Counted from the stretch's first letter, positions 1 to 11,811 are shown. The stretch is DNA of 64,000 nt from Lepidostoma basale (GCA_022606425.2 JAHDVF020000739.1:372001-436000), one strand, 5' to 3'. Notes: generated by a model not told the origin, from the letters alone. Program-made: numbers and translations.

Positions 1-3000
1 GCCGATATCCCGTGAGGATTCTATAAGGAGACACGGGTGCTACGGGCTCATTCGCCAAGAGCAATTTGTCTTGGTGACCGGATCTTTCATCGTGAATGTC
101 GTCCTCTGAATTAATATGGCTCATCTGTACTCCGGCACGAGGCCACGGCTCTGGCGCAGGGGCTGGATATAGCTCTGGCAACTCGGCGGATAAGTTTTGC
201 TTATAACAATAAACTGCAAGAGCCAGGATTAGGCAGAGGGCCACCACGCAACCCGCAATAGGTCCCACTGCAGAGTATGCCGGGGACAAGTCATCCTGCG
301 CCACTTGCCCCAGAGATCCCTCCCCGTAGGGTGTGGGACCGCCTAATACTCCTCCGAAGCAATTTGATTGCGCTCCACAGAAGGGGGCTGTGAGCTTCAC
401 GTCTCCGTCTCTGTCCAGCTGGCACCACTCACACCCCAATACTCCCATACAGCTAGATCTACTGTTGTAAGACTCGCATTGAAAATTAAAGCAGGAATCC
501 AAATGTGAGGCCATACTATAGAAGAAATGATTTTTTCTAGTGTTCTTCTCCGGCTGGAAATCACAAAGTGGCACGGGCGGTGGCGGGATGGAGCATGCAG
601 ACTCTGCGAGGGCACACTCGCACGGACACTCGCACTCACTCTGCTCCATGCGGTTGCAGTTGAGGCACAAGCGGTCCACCACGCTACAAGGACAGAAGGC
701 TCCCAGGTTACAAGAAGAGTTTACCATTCCCACAAACACGTTAGTGCCCGGAATGGCTGATATATGATAGCGGGCACAATGTTCTCCGTGAACGAGGTTT
801 GTCAAAACTGTATCTAATGATGTGTTGAATTCGTAAAATCTTTGCACTGTACCATCTGCATAATTTTTACATAGCTGTTTCCGGACTAGTCCCCTATGAT
901 TGAGCATATCATTGGCTATAAGAGACTCCTTGTGAGTGACGTGCTGGCGCTCCACAGGCCCCGAGCCTGCAGGGTCCATAAGGCCCGGGTGGGAGAGGAG
1001 GTATCCTCTGTCATCCATAATAAAGCATTTGACATTGGGTTCCATGCACGGTGGTAAAGACTCCAACAGCATTTTATACAGATATCCCATTGACATGTCC
1101 ATAGATAGGACAATAGTCGGTTTGGAGTTTACAATGGGATGAGTGGGAGCCAGGGAGGCGGTGATGATGTACCCAGCTCCACCCGCATCCAGATGGGGCG
1201 GTGTTAAAACCAATTTGCCCGGATTACGCAGTGCTCTCATAAACCAAGCTTTCCTGTTTGGTTCAAAATCTGATTCTAATATTGATCCGGGAAACATGAC
1301 TAGAACACCATGCTCGGAAGCTGCGTATCTCCTCACAATATACTTGTTGTAAGCTCCGTGAATGTGCTGTTGTTTAAAATAGCTCAGCATTGGATTTAAA
1401 ATACCGACATCATTGCGAATGTCAGATTTTAATCCCGGATTGGACAGCAGCCTCGTGGAATCTTTCAAGTAGGCCATGTAGCTCTGCACCAGAGTGAGGG
1501 AGATGTCTTTCCCGTTCCTGATGTCGTACAGGTACTGGAAGGGCGACTGGAAGCTGGACGGGCTGAGGTACAGCGTGCCCTTGTGGATGGTGGCTACCTG
1601 CTGGAAGTGGCGGCACAGAGGGGCATGCGGGGGCGGCAGCAGGTCCATGCGGTGGTGCTGCAGCTCCCGCGCCACGCCTCCCGCCAGCCTAGCCCCCCCT
1701 GCCCTCTTCACTCCAGTACTCTCCGTCACCACGCAGACGACGTACACTTTCCTCACCCACCTCCACGTGTATTCGATGCTGGTCCCTTCAGACTGGATAG
1801 TCATTGTTCCGCTGGAGTTATGCAGCAAGTTGTATTTCACCAGATTAAACTGTTCCGCAGTTTCCAAATAAGATATGTCAATTAGTTTCGGTTCCGACAT
1901 GATCACTTCAGGCCGTGGATAGGTGGAATGAGCAATCACACTACCGGAAAAATTAATTAAAAATGCTCTCCGGTTTCTAGAAAAAGAGTTGAAATAAATT
2001 ATATCTTCGGCGAGATCGGAGAGGTAGAGATCTAGGACAAGAAGTCCAAGAGGAGGAACTGGAAGAACAAAAGGCAGAAGCAAGTCTCTCTGGAGTGGTT
2101 CCCAGGAAGGTGATCCTGCACTAGTTTCTGCGCTCGCCTCCGCCCCCAGGGACATCCGCAGCAGAAGGAGGGAGGCCGCCCGCCCCACGGCCGCCGAGTT
2201 GTTAACTTCCACCAACGATTCCGTACAAAATACTGTGCTATCCTCGCACTGGCCCAGCAAGCCGACAGAGTTCGTTAACAATTCCGTCTTTTCTATTTCA
2301 TTCTCTATTTGCACATCACACGCACTGACAGTGAAATAATCACCAAAATTCTTCTTGGAATGAAGTATTAGTTCTTGTAATTGCGCTATTTCAGATGCTA
2401 TATGCGAAGCTTTTCCAATGTAAATAACGGTAGTGTTCTGAGAGACAGGCGAAGAGATTGTTCCTAAAATAGTTTCAAATGCCTCCGTTAACAGGGCGGA
2501 ACCGTCGCCGGTGATGGAGCTACTTGTAAATTTAATAAGCGTGTCCTTGTTGATATCGGTCGCTAAGCCAATGGGGGCTGTTTCGTTGTCGCATTTCACA
2601 GTGAGCGGAGCCATGAGGGGGCTCCCCACGGTGATGAGTCCCACGGAGTCGTGCGGCTGCAGCAGTGCAAGCAGCTCGCGGGTCAGGGCGGCCGCCAGCC
2701 GTGCGCCCTCGGGCCCCAGCCGGGGGTCCACTACCAGCAGCAGCAGCTTGGGCTGCGGCTGGAGATGCAGATGAAACAGCTTCCGAAAGTTCCCCCTATT
2801 GGCCACAGGCCCGCAAGCCTGATCCGTGGCCGCATCCTTCACCGATAAAAAATACTGCCTCTTAACTTTCAAATTAAACTTCTTGGCTGCATTCTTTATG
2901 TAAGATTTGAAATTACTCTTTGGGATATTTAATGTGACTTTATCACTGTTTATCTTGATGTCTCTTAAATGGTGAGACTTCTTAAAAGAATTCATCGGAC

Positions 3001-3421
3001 AAGGATACGTGAAGGACTGCACGTTTGAGTCGTTGACGACATTTCTCCTCATCTCCGTCAGTACCTGTGCGGCGGTGTTTATCTTGGCAGCGAGCCTTTC
3101 CGATATGGTGAAGGCCAAGTCCTCGTCCGAAATGACTCTCGAGCTGGATTGTAGAGAGTCTAGAATCTTCCCTAGAGCGGCGGCCCCCAGCTCCTCGCCG
3201 CTCGCTTCCTTAAACTTGAGAGCCAGGATGGCGGCCGCCTCCCCGATCATTCGTTTTCGAAAAATTTCGCTAGCTGATTCGCTGGCGTTCTGAGAACTCG
3301 CCACTTCCTGGCTTTTATACTCATCTTGAGCTCCCGTTGACCCGATCCCTTGTACAAAATACAAAATACAAGCGTAAACTACAAGATAACGAGTTTTCAC
3401 AAGTGGATTATTGGAAGTCAT
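1..3421 (-). CDS. CACHD1: CACHD1-like VWFA/Cache-domain membrane protein (3' end outside window)
   Basis: Read on the minus strand, one frame stays open from the ATG at 3421-3419 to the window edge (1140 codons, partial). The start is supported by an in-frame TAA nine bases upstream and a hydrophobic signal peptide at residues ~10-27. Seen in order: an N-terminal helical region, a VWA-like segment from ~225 whose metal site is degenerate (VVDPRLG, not DxSxS), a Cache region around 695-820 (VRRYAAS, GGAGYIITAS, FIMDDRGYLLSHPG), a Cys-rich stretch near 915-940 (LCLNCNRMEQ, CECPCEC), one membrane helix at ~1049-1072 and the start of a cytoplasmic tail. These blocks match vertebrate CACHD1, an alpha2delta-like partner of voltage-gated calcium channels; Drosophila has a homologue. 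The human protein is about 1270 residues, so little is missing. No intron interrupts the frame. The role in this species is inferred from the family. Confidence 0.93.
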   Translation of the reverse strand, partial: MTSNNPLVKTRYLVVYACILYFVQGIGSTGAQDEYKSQEVASSQNASESASEIFRKRMIGEAAAILALKFKEASGEELGAAALGKILDSLQSSSRVISDEDLAFTISERLAAKINTAAQVLTEMRRNVVNDSNVQSFTYPCPMNSFKKSHHLRDIKINSDKVTLNIPKSNFKSYIKNAAKKFNLKVKRQYFLSVKDAATDQACGPVANRGNFRKLFHLHLQPQPKLLLLVVDPRLGPEGARLAAALTRELLALLQPHDSVGLITVGSPLMAPLTVKCDNETAPIGLATDINKDTLIKFTSSSITGDGSALLTEAFETILGTISSPVSQNTTVIYIGKASHIASEIAQLQELILHSKKNFGDYFTVSACDVQIENEIEKTELLTNSVGLLGQCEDSTVFCTESLVEVNNSAAVGRAASLLLLRMSLGAEASAETSAGSPSWEPLQRDLLLPFVLPVPPLGLLVLDLYLSDLAEDIIYFNSFSRNRRAFLINFSGSVIAHSTYPRPEVIMSEPKLIDISYLETAEQFNLVKYNLLHNSSGTMTIQSEGTSIEYTWRWVRKVYVVCVVTESTGVKRAGGARLAGGVARELQHHRMDLLPPPHAPLCRHFQQVATIHKGTLYLSPSSFQSPFQYLYDIRNGKDISLTLVQSYMAYLKDSTRLLSNPGLKSDIRNDVGILNPMLSYFKQQHIHGAYNKYIVRRYAASEHGVLVMFPGSILESDFEPNRKAWFMRALRNPGKLVLTPPHLDAGGAGYIITASLAPTHPIVNSKPTIVLSMDMSMGYLYKMLLESLPPCMEPNVKCFIMDDRGYLLSHPGLMDPAGSGPVERQHVTHKESLIANDMLNHRGLVRKQLCKNYADGTVQRFYEFNTSLDTVLTNLVHGEHCARYHISAIPGTNVFVGMVNSSCNLGAFCPCSVVDRLCLNCNRMEQSECECPCECALAESACSIPPPPVPLCDFQPEKNTRKNHFFYSMASHLDSCFNFQCESYNSRSSCMGVLGCEWCQLDRDGDVKLTAPFCGAQSNCFGGVLGGPTPYGEGSLGQVAQDDLSPAYSAVGPIAGCVVALCLILALAVYCYKQNLSAELPELYPAPAPEPWPRAGVQMSHINSEDDIHDERSGHQDKLLLANEPVAPVSPYRILTGYR

Positions 3422-4519
3422 ATTTATTTAATAACAGAAGCCGTTCAGTCACGTTTTCAATATAAAACTTGTGAAAATCATATTCACAATACTAATTTCA
3501 TATTTAGATTAATATGAAATCGTTTTGAATAGGAAAACATACTGATATATTTAAGTAAAATGTTTCGAACCACCTTAATTGACAAAACAATAAACCAAAA
3601 ACTAACTGTCAAGAAACTTCCATAGAAAAAGCAATATTTGGACATGACTTCATTTCTACCATCAACAACTAAAAATTGTGCAATATCAAAGCCGCCTTAA
3701 AAGTATTTACCACCTGAATAGAAAATATAGTATTAATTTAATTTTGAATGGAAATAAATCTGATAAAGACAATGCTATTCTACAAAACTGGGATTGATAA
3801 AAGTATTCGAATAATAATAATACAACTTTTCCACGCCTCGTTTGAATGAATTTAGTAATTTAATTGACGCAAAGGGGGAAAATTACGAATCAATGATCAA
3901 ATCACATACCCGATAAGGTAAACAGGATGAATAAACCATCACCTGTTTATATCCTGATTCACTTCTCGAAATTCCCTTATATTATTGGTTCGCAAACATT
4001 TTCGGATCACTGGCGTCTTTGAAGGATATACATTTTGTTTTTCATGCCACTTTACGTGACTCCATAATATAAAATAAGTATTTATAAGCTTGTGACTGAT
4101 GTAATTATTAAGCGGAGCTCTTCGATGGGACCTTAGACTTACTGAATAATGCTGGTTAGGGACTCAAAACTCATATGACTAAGCAAAATTACAATTTGGG
4201 TAAGTGGGGAAGGGGTGCTTTTAATAGGTGTATCCGGAGGTGCATTGCAAGTGTAATAATGCTTGTTCGAAGAAGGAGCTTGAATACTCCACATCTTTAC
4301 TCACCATGCTAGGGGGTAGGCAGAACAGCATCACCGTGTCATATAGAGAAGCACTGCACGGATAACAACAATCATCTGGATTTTCATAATGTTTTAGTTG
4401 CTGTGGACTGGCCTGATGCATACTCTCCTGTGATCGTCACGCGAATTGCGTAAATTACAGTGATACCACCTTAATCTGCACAAATTTTGTTCCAAATTTT
4501 CACCAAAAACCCAGGTGAA
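3422..4519. other. AT-rich upstream region of the CACHD1-like gene
   Basis: No coding region, RNA gene or recognisable repeat is seen. The first ~100 bases should hold the CACHD1 5' UTR and promoter (minus strand), but no TATA box or initiator stands out. Confidence 0.5.
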
Positions 4520-5310
4520 AACAAATGTTTTTTTTATTATTGAATGGTTGCAGTAAAATAGGCACTAAGTATCAAAAATGCAATTTTCAAATTAAGTATG
4601 CAGTTTCATTCTATATGCCAAGGCTACTAACTTTGATATTGCACCAAGTCCATATAGTGCACCGTTCTATTAAAAACACTAGTTTGAACATTGCGAATTC
4701 GATAAGTGCCATCTATGATTATTGAAAGGCACTAAGTACCACGCGCGAATAACGTCAGTTTGTACCAAAATGGCTGACCGAGAAGCGCGCGCATCGTGTG
4801 AGTTAGTTAAAGAATCCAAGAAAAAAAAAGTGTTTTAGTGAATATAGTGCAAATAAAAAAATAAAAACCCACGGACTGACATATACTTCAACATCACAAA
4901 ATATCATTCCAGCAAAAAAACCCACCAGGAAACGAAGTATGATTCATTTTATGTTTAATTCGTTAAGATCCCTTCAGCCCTGTGTCGCGGGCTAGTGATG
5001 TGCTATACTGGTGTTTTGCGCATCGAACAGAATATTCAAGTATTGTTTTGAAATACTTAATATTTGTTTTCTTATATGTATATCACACTGAGTGATGATT
5101 CTTATATAAATAATTATTGAATATTTTGTAGATTCACTTGTAATGTTTAAATAATTAATTAACTTCATAAAAATCAATTAGTTAAGAGTAAATGGGAGGG
5201 AAGTTAAGTAAGTAAAAGAAGTATAGCAGAGTCAGAATTATCCATGTTCGGTTCATATTTCATACCAAAAAGCCCTAGGCCTTTTTAATGGTTGGTCTTC
5301 TTTTTTTCAG

Positions 5311-6886
5311 ATCAACTGCAAATGCTACAAAAGTTGCAAAGAAATTAGTGAGAGCCAAAAAGTCACTTTATTTCATGAATTTTACAAGCTTGACAGTAAT
5401 GAAAAGCAAGGTTCATATCTGATGAGTTTATTAAACACGCTTGGGGTTAAACGGAGGAGAAACGGAAAGTACAATGAACCAAAAGAGAGCAAGCGCCAAT
5501 GTACAGTAAGCTACAGTTTACCGAATTGTTCAGGGAATTTACTCCCAGTATGCAAAAAAACTTTTGCTACAGTTTTTGACATTAAACAAAAAAAAAATCA
5601 TGGCCTTATTCAACGGGTAAAGAATGGGGACTTAACTTACATCGAAAAAAGAGGTAATAAAAACAGAGAGCGTAAATTTGGTCCACAGCTCGAAAATAAA
5701 ATAAAGGAACATATAAACACATTCCCACGGCAAGAATCTCACTATGGTAGGGCTCATTCGCATAAAGAATAGTCCTGATTTGAACATGAATCGTTTGTTC
5801 AAGGTTTTTCAATGTCTGCATCCTGATAGCATTGTAACTTATAAAATTTACAGGGACACTTTCAGGAAAAATTTCAAGAATGTTCAATTCGGCCGTAAAC
5901 GAGTCGACACCTGTTCGACTTGTGATCTGTTAAGCACCCAAATTCGAGCTAACGTGTCAAATAAAAGTGAACTGAGCTTAAAGCTTCGTCTCCATCAAGC
6001 TCGAGCTAACAAAGCATTGGATACGATGAAAAATGACACAATTTCTTCACAGAGACCGAATAGTGACACATGCACAGCCACAATGGATCTGCAACAAGTG
6101 CTTGTGACACCCACATTAACGCATACTCAGATATATTACAGTCGTCAGCTGTCTAATTTTAACCTGGGCGTCTACATTTGTGATTTCAACGATGCCTACA
6201 TGTGCCTTTGGCATGAAGGTATTACAGGCAGGGGAGGAAATGAGATTGCTTCATGCATTGCCAAAGTGTTCAGTCAAGGACTTACACACAAAAAGAAATT
6301 GGTCATGTGGAGCGATAATTGCGCTGGCCAAAATAAAAATCGCATGATAATTCTTCTGTGGATTTATCTGATTCAGCTCGGGGTATTTGAAGAAATTCAA
6401 CAAAAAATTTTGATCACAGGGCACTCTTTTTTGAGCTGTAATAGAGACTTCGCCCTCATAGAAAAAAGAAAACGTGTTTGCAGTCCTATGGTTCTTGCTG
6501 ATTTGGCAGAAATGATAAAAGAATCAAAGGAAAAACCATTTCATGTTATTGAAATGAACAATGGAGATTTTTTAAATTTTCATGAAGCCGCAAATAAGAT
6601 CATCAATACTGAGAAGATGAGTATATCCAAAGCACAATGGATAAAAATCAACAAAATGAGCTTCATAAATTCAGAGTCAAAACAACGTTAAGCATCTTAG
6701 AACCATGGAGAGTAATAAATCTATTGAAAAGGAATAAAACTTCAGAAGATTTAAAAAGTCTTGTGATCCCACAACTAAACTGCTCCTCCAAGATCTCAAG
6801 CGCAAAAAAAGGACTTACTGCAGATGGTACCGTACTTACGGAAAGAAGAACACCGAGAATTTTACCAACAACTTTGTCAACTCTAA
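5311..6886 (+). pseudogene. Transposase-like pseudogene (DxxxGQN family), frameshifted
   Basis: Homologous along its length to the intact 687-aa protein at 47441-49584. It begins just after a strong 3' splice site (pyrimidine tract and CAG ending at 5310) with a Cys-rich start (INCKCYKSC). It then has IKEHINTFPRQESHY, a CxxC knuckle (DTCSTCDLL), DLQQVL, the core SDNCAGQNKN, ITGHSFLSCNRDFALIEK and VIEMNNGDF. The frame is broken near 5740 (frame 1 to 2), near 6680 (2 to 1) and near 6790 (1 to 2). The C-terminal part (QKKDLLQMVPYL...) then ends at TAA 6884-6886. The 5' exon was not found in a compatible phase. It is inactive as written. The family resembles domains annotated as DUF7869 in many arthropod proteins of unknown function; that name is from memory. 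Confidence 0.8.
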
Positions 6887-7129
6887 TTATTAACGTTTGT
6901 ATGTTTTGTGAAAAAAATGTCAACCGAAAAGGGGTAATAAGGTTTTTTATATATTTTTTGTATGGTAAAATGTTGAATATTTTATTTTAACTATGTGCGA
7001 GTATTGCAAGAGTAGGGGTTCAGTTTTAAATTAAATTTACCCCACACATAATTTTTTACCAGTAAATGCTTAAACATCGTTTTTTATGTCGAGATTAGTT
7101 TTTGAATTACGAATAAATCTTTTGAGTTG

Positions 7130-7545
7130 TTTTGCGTAATGTGCTATTGTATCGTTTTATCCGATTTGTATATCTCTTTTATATCATTTGTTTGTTTGTT
7201 TTTTCTTTGGCTCTTGCTATTGTCTTAGTATACCTTGTCTTATTATACCTATTTGAATTGAATTGTGAATTGTTTTTTCTTCATGTAATGCTATTGTATC
7301 GTTTTTTTAAGATTTGTACATCTCTTTTTTTATCATACTTGATTTGTTTGTTTGTTTTTTCTTTGTCTCTTGCTATTGTCTTAGTATACCTTGTCTTATT
7401 ATACCTATTTGAATTGAATTGTGAGTGGTTTTTTCTTCATGTAATGCTAGTGTATCGTTTTTTTAAGATTTGTACATCTCTTTTTTTATCATATTTGGTT
7501 TATTTGTTTGTTTTTTCTTTGTCTCATGCTATTGTCTTATTATAC
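7130..7545 (+). repeat. Three-unit tandem repeat, ~150-156 bp
   Basis: Units start at TAATGTGCTATTG (7138), TAATGCTATTG (7286) and TAATGCTAGTG (7442). Each contains TTGTTTGTTTTTTCTTTG and TATACCTATTTGAATTG stretches. The second spacing is 156 bases, a multiple of three, so an apparent 185-codon hydrophobic frame runs through. That frame looks like a by-product of the repeat. Confidence 0.8.
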
Positions 7546-8690
7546 CTGATTTGTAAATATTCGGGCGATCTACGATTAAAGCCAACTACACTTGTCTACA
7601 ACTACTACCTCCCTACACCCGTATATCAAAACGTTTGCTTTATGTACACCCGTGACATCGTGTTCAAAGAGACGAATTTTCAGTCGTGATTTAAACACAT
7701 TTGTCAATAAAAAAATATGTTTCATAAATGAGTTTTATTTAAAAATATAGACCCATGTTTGGAAAGCACTGGCGGTGTATCGAAGCCGCGGCGCAATCAT
7801 CCAATGCGTGACCATGCCGGTAGCAAGTTCATACTTGTTTATAATATTTGTATGAAGCGACTGAGGTCCTAAAAACCCTGCTTCGGAACACGCGTAATTG
7901 TTTGATACTTCGGGTGAAGAACGTAATATGTTAATGGAACTGTTTGATTGGCCTACATGGTATAAGATAAAGTCTTACGGTGTGGTTAGGCTAATTATAC
8001 AAGTACTCGTATTTAAATATTAAGTTGTAATTTTATATGTAAAAAAATTGTACGCGAACGGAAATGACCTGAGATGATTCCGAGAATTTCTGGAACGTTT
8101 AGTTAGCGGAGGGACAAGAAGAGGGTGAAACAAAATCATTAACATAAAATTTTCGGCTCAGAAAAAAATGTCATGAACACGAGGATCATTAACCATTTAT
8201 CATAAGTTTGAGTTTATCATAAATAACTGAATAATGATAATAAAAATATACAAAACGTTAACAAGAGATTATTTATTAATATATTTAAATAATACCTTTT
8301 TGGTTTTGAACGAAGCCGGCACATCACTAGTGATGTTTGATATTTAACCCTTAACGTACCGTGTTCAAAACAAAACGCTCGCTCCCATGTGGTAAATTCA
8401 GTTTACCGCTAACTTTATCTAAATATCAAGCATATGACTCGATGAATCAAAATTTAATTTATGTCATCTTGTAGGGAATTTCATTAGGAATAGTTCGATA
8501 TCTATAACATACATTGAAAATTATTTGAAAAACATATTATTATTAATTTTTTTCTGGAACCATGCGATTTCTGATATGGAATGCGTCACAGCATACGAGA
8601 CGAGCAACTGGACACCAAGTATAAACTTGTCTCGCGCCGCGGCCGGCGGGGCGAGACTTTACGTATGATAAAGGCACCTAGGCAAAATGT

Positions 8691-8905
8691 ATAGTACGTT
8701 CAAGACAACGAGTACGTATTAATATTTGTCCCTTTTGGTAAAGTGTTAATATTTTCACAGTTCTGATATTATTAAGTTGCGTGCTGCGTTTCCGTCAACA
8801 GTCGGTATTATTACGTACCTATGAAAAAGGCCAAACATATAATTTATAATACGTTCAAAACAGCGAGTAAGTATTTGTCACTTTTGATAAAGTTGTAAAT
8901 ATTAG
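8691..8905. repeat. Direct repeat pair inside element 1
   Basis: A ~60-bp block containing ACGTTCAAGACAACGAGTA at 8691-8755 recurs, diverged, at 8848-8905 (ACGTTCAAAACAGCGAGTA). Just upstream, at 8627-8657, lies a GC-rich hairpin with GTCTCGC/GCGAGAC arms, unlike the AT-rich surroundings. Confidence 0.6.
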
Positions 8906-9619
8906 CAAAACAAATTCTACCTTAACACGAATGAAGGTGAGGGCAGTCTTAGAAAATATTTTTTTTTGGGATGAAGGAAGTAATTTTTTGCTTTTTTTTT
9001 ATTACGAAATATTGAGAACACTTCAATGGAGGATTACATTTTTTTTTATAATATTAGGGTCCATAGGTTTTAAGAAAATCAACTTTAAATTGGCAGTGGA
9101 AACTCAATTGACCACATGGCAACGCGACGGTTAAGAATGCGCGTGGTACTTAGCTCTGACAAACTACAGCTACGAGGGACTTAGTACCGTTCATAGGAAA
9201 CTACGCTTGGAACTTAGGACTTGACAATTTTTTCGCTCTTAAATGTTAATAAAAAGAAAAATAAAATGTTTTCAGTTTTGGTATTAATGAAGAAAATTAA
9301 AGTAGTAAATACGAGTATATGCTTTAATGATTTCTTAAAAAAAATCATATAAAAACTTTCTACTGACATTATTATTCACATTTTCTTTATTTCCTCAAAT
9401 TGATGGCTGTGGTACTTAGCGCCTTATTTGATTCAACTATTCTTATTTAAAAAAAAAAAGTAATATTAATCGTTACTCAATTAATTTTACTCGGAACATG
9501 GTAGTTTTTAAGTGCTTAATAATTATATTTAGACGTGCTTTCTCGACATGTATTACCTTTTGAAATGCTTAGAAGCAATTTTTACATTTCTTTCTTGATT
9601 CGTTCATTCCGTGTGTCTC

Positions 9620-10055
9620 TGAATTGTTCGCATCATCGTCATCATTGACTGTCCCTCGTGTCCGAGAAAGACTGTCCTACAAGGTTGTGGATCCACGAAT
9701 CCTGGACCCATACATTCTGGGGCATCTGGGGCAGGGGAAGAGGCTGGTAGTGGAGCCGTCTCCTGATGGTCTCTCATTTCTCCTCCTCCTCTCTGCGGCG
9801 TTGTCTGTGCGCTGTGTTTCTAAGTCTTGCGTGCCTTTTGTGCTGCTACTCTCCACCTAGGTCTGTCTTCTGCAGTCTTTTCCACGCGATCACAATCGAT
9901 GTTAGTCTTTTGGAGGGTTGCTTTTAGGGAGTCCTTGAAGTGTTTTCTCTGACCACCGTATGAACGTTTCCCTTGGGTCAGCTGAGAGTGCAAAATTTTC
10001 CTTCGGAGTCTTGTGTCAGGCATTCCGATGACCTGACCAGACCAGATTGTTCTAC
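9620..10055 (-). mobile_element. LINE fragment, C-terminal RT region (family D)
   Basis: Minus-strand translation gives MPDTRLRRKILHSQLTQGK, then GGQRKHFKDSLKATLQ and TAEDRPRWR. These are the conserved post-RT segments of a non-LTR retrotransposon. A sister copy lies at 60890-61360 on the other strand. The clade is not resolved. Confidence 0.8.
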
Positions 10056-10140
10056 AATTACATTCAATACCTATTTTAAGGTTAAAAAAAAAATTTCAAA
10101 CGAGAAACAAATTAATACACTTGTAAATTTAAGTGAAAAC

Positions 10141-10260
10141 TGATGAAAACATATGTTTTCTATAAGTTTAATTATATTGTATCTTATGGATGTGACGTGT
10201 TCCATCTTAAGATATCAAATGTTTTCAAAATATCATAATTTAATATTGCTTTTGTCATTT
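10141..10260 (+). repeat. Single unit of the GAAAAC...GTTTTC palindromic repeat
   Basis: Starts TGAAAACATATGTTTTCTATAAG and contains GACGTGTTCCATCTTAAG. It matches one unit of the array at 16140-16600. Followed directly by a family-A LINE. Confidence 0.6.
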
Positions 10261-10267
10261 ACTAGAG

Positions 10268-10735
10268 AGGATGGTACGCCATACTGCTCTGTCCTGACGT
10301 ACTTCTCTGGATTCCTCTACATTCATACATCGTAACATGCTCGTGGATTTTTCCGACTTCGAATGTGGCCGCCTTTTAGTATTTGATTAATTTGACCATG
10401 CCATGCTTTCCTTGGACTTCTACGACATCTTTCCACTCACACTGCTTGTATACAACATTTTAACCATTCTTCTCTCGTCCATTCGTTTCATATGTCCAAA
10501 CCATCTCAGGGATCCTTTTTAATTTTCCTTATGCATTCTGCCTTACATTTCTTTCTTATTTCGTCGTTCGGCATTCTATCATACACTTCTTACCGCGCAT
10601 TCTTCTCGGTGATCTCATTTCTACGGTCTTCATAAGTTTCATCCTTTATTTGCTAGCTCCAAGCTTCACTTTCATGGACGGGGGTTGACACTAGAACTTC
10701 ATTACGTACTGCCAACTTAGCTTCAGTGGATATAT
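10268..10735 (-). mobile_element. Family-A LINE, 5'-truncated
   Basis: Minus-strand copy lacking the usual ACTAACTAAC start. It reads from the 3'-proximal 'CGTACTTCTCTGGATTCC' segment to the VLVPT...-equivalent region. Many frameshifts and small deletions; noncoding now. Confidence 0.8.
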
Positions 10736-10784
10736 TGAGTTCGTATTTTTTATATTAAATTATTATGCAGTAAACAAAAAAAGG

Positions 10785-11450
10785 AAAACTAACTAACTAA
10801 CTAACCATAAGAAATAATGGACTGTCACACTTTTCTTTCCTGACATATTTCTCTCGCTTCCTCAACATTCATACATCGTGTCATGCACGCGCGTCGATTT
10901 CTCTGATTTCTCACATGGCCTTTCTGATTCCATTTACATCGTTAACATATTATATATATTTTTTTACCATTCTTTCTTCATTCATTATTTCCATAAGTCC
11001 AAACCATCTTAATGATCCTTTCATTATTTTGTTTATAACACCATCATTCGCACCGCATTCACTTCTTATATTTTCATTCCACACTCTATCATACACTGAG
11101 TATCCAGACATTCGTCTAAGAGATTTCAATTCAATTCAATTCAATTTATTCAAAAAATTATAAACATTACAGAATAACAAATCCAAATCGTTTATAATCA
11201 CAATATACAAAAATAAAATTAACATTTTTTATAAAAATAATTACAATTAATATAATAAGAAAACAAATGAGAGCAAGTGAGAAAAAACGAAAAACAGAAG
11301 ACAATTAAAAAAAAAACATGTTTGGTAAAGATAAACATTTTTGTACAATAAGAAGTAGCCTCACTATTGTGGAAGATGTCCACATCTCATTTCTACTGCA
11401 TTTATTCTACTTTAATTTATTATTTGCCAGTTCCATGCTTCGCTTCTGTA
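10785..11450 (-). mobile_element. Family-A LINE interrupted by another LINE tail
   Basis: Begins with the (CTAA)n tail at 10785 and follows the family to 11128. It is broken by an AT-rich insert beginning with a (TTCAA)n run (11128-11388) and resumes at CATTTCTACTGCATTTATTC to 11450. The insert resembles the 3' UTR of the LINE at 18100-18484 in reverse orientation. Confidence 0.8.
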
Positions 11451-11811
11451 CATAAAGAAAAGTAAACACTTATAATTATATTACAGTTTAGTTAACATCC
11501 GAAACAAGAAAAGTGCAAACCAGTTTATGGCCTCCGACTGAAGTTGTACTCGGATAACGCCTTCGCCTTAAACTAAATAGCAGATAATGTTTTAGGTAAG
11601 TAATATAAGAAAAGTTTGTTTGTAAGTGTTTCGCCATTGACCTAGACAGTGACGAGAATTCCAGTCGCAGTGCATGCAACTGCATCATATTATACGTTCA
11701 ATGCACCTTTACCTTCACCACATTGGTTCAAAACTTAAAACCCAATGTCGTAGCTCCTTCAGTAACTAAACGAGATAGATTTTTAAAAATAATTAATATA
11801 ATAATTAAATC

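Larger units (their letters stand above)
4520..9470 (+). mobile_element. Old DNA transposon copy ('element 1'), related to the one at 46954
   Basis: This block holds a broken transposase (5311-6886). It is bracketed by an imperfect inverted repeat: 4542-4571 matches the reverse complement of 9413-9442 at 25 of 30 positions. Copies of a short motif, GGCACTAAGTACCAC or close variants, occur at 4559, 4728, 9141 (inverted), 9176 (inverted) and 9410 (inverted), as expected of subterminal transposase-binding repeats. The inner pair (4733 and 9154 inverted) shares CTAAGTACCACGCGC exactly. The motif core CACTAAGTAC also occurs at the ends of the intact relative. Between the gene and the right end are a three-unit tandem repeat (7130-7545) and AT-rich DNA with no further gene. 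The outermost ends and target duplication are not resolved, so the limits are approximate. Confidence 0.55.

Noticed and set aside
4770..4797. Possible 5' exon of the element-1 transposase (MADREARAS with a GTGAGT donor)
   Set aside because: The phase does not fit the acceptor at 5310 and gives an early stop.
7132..7689. 185-codon frame rich in Leu, Phe and Tyr, membrane-like
   Set aside because: Made by a T-rich tandem repeat of 52-codon period, with no start context or homologue. Likely chance.
4991..8327. CTAGTGATGTGC at 4991 and its inverse at 8316 as terminal inverted repeats
   Set aside because: Only 12 bases match, and the right copy is part of a local palindrome (ACATCACTAGTGATGT).
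8347..8375. TTAACCCTTAACGTACCG as a piggyBac-type end with TTAA target
   Set aside because: No matching inverted end with TTAA found within the window.
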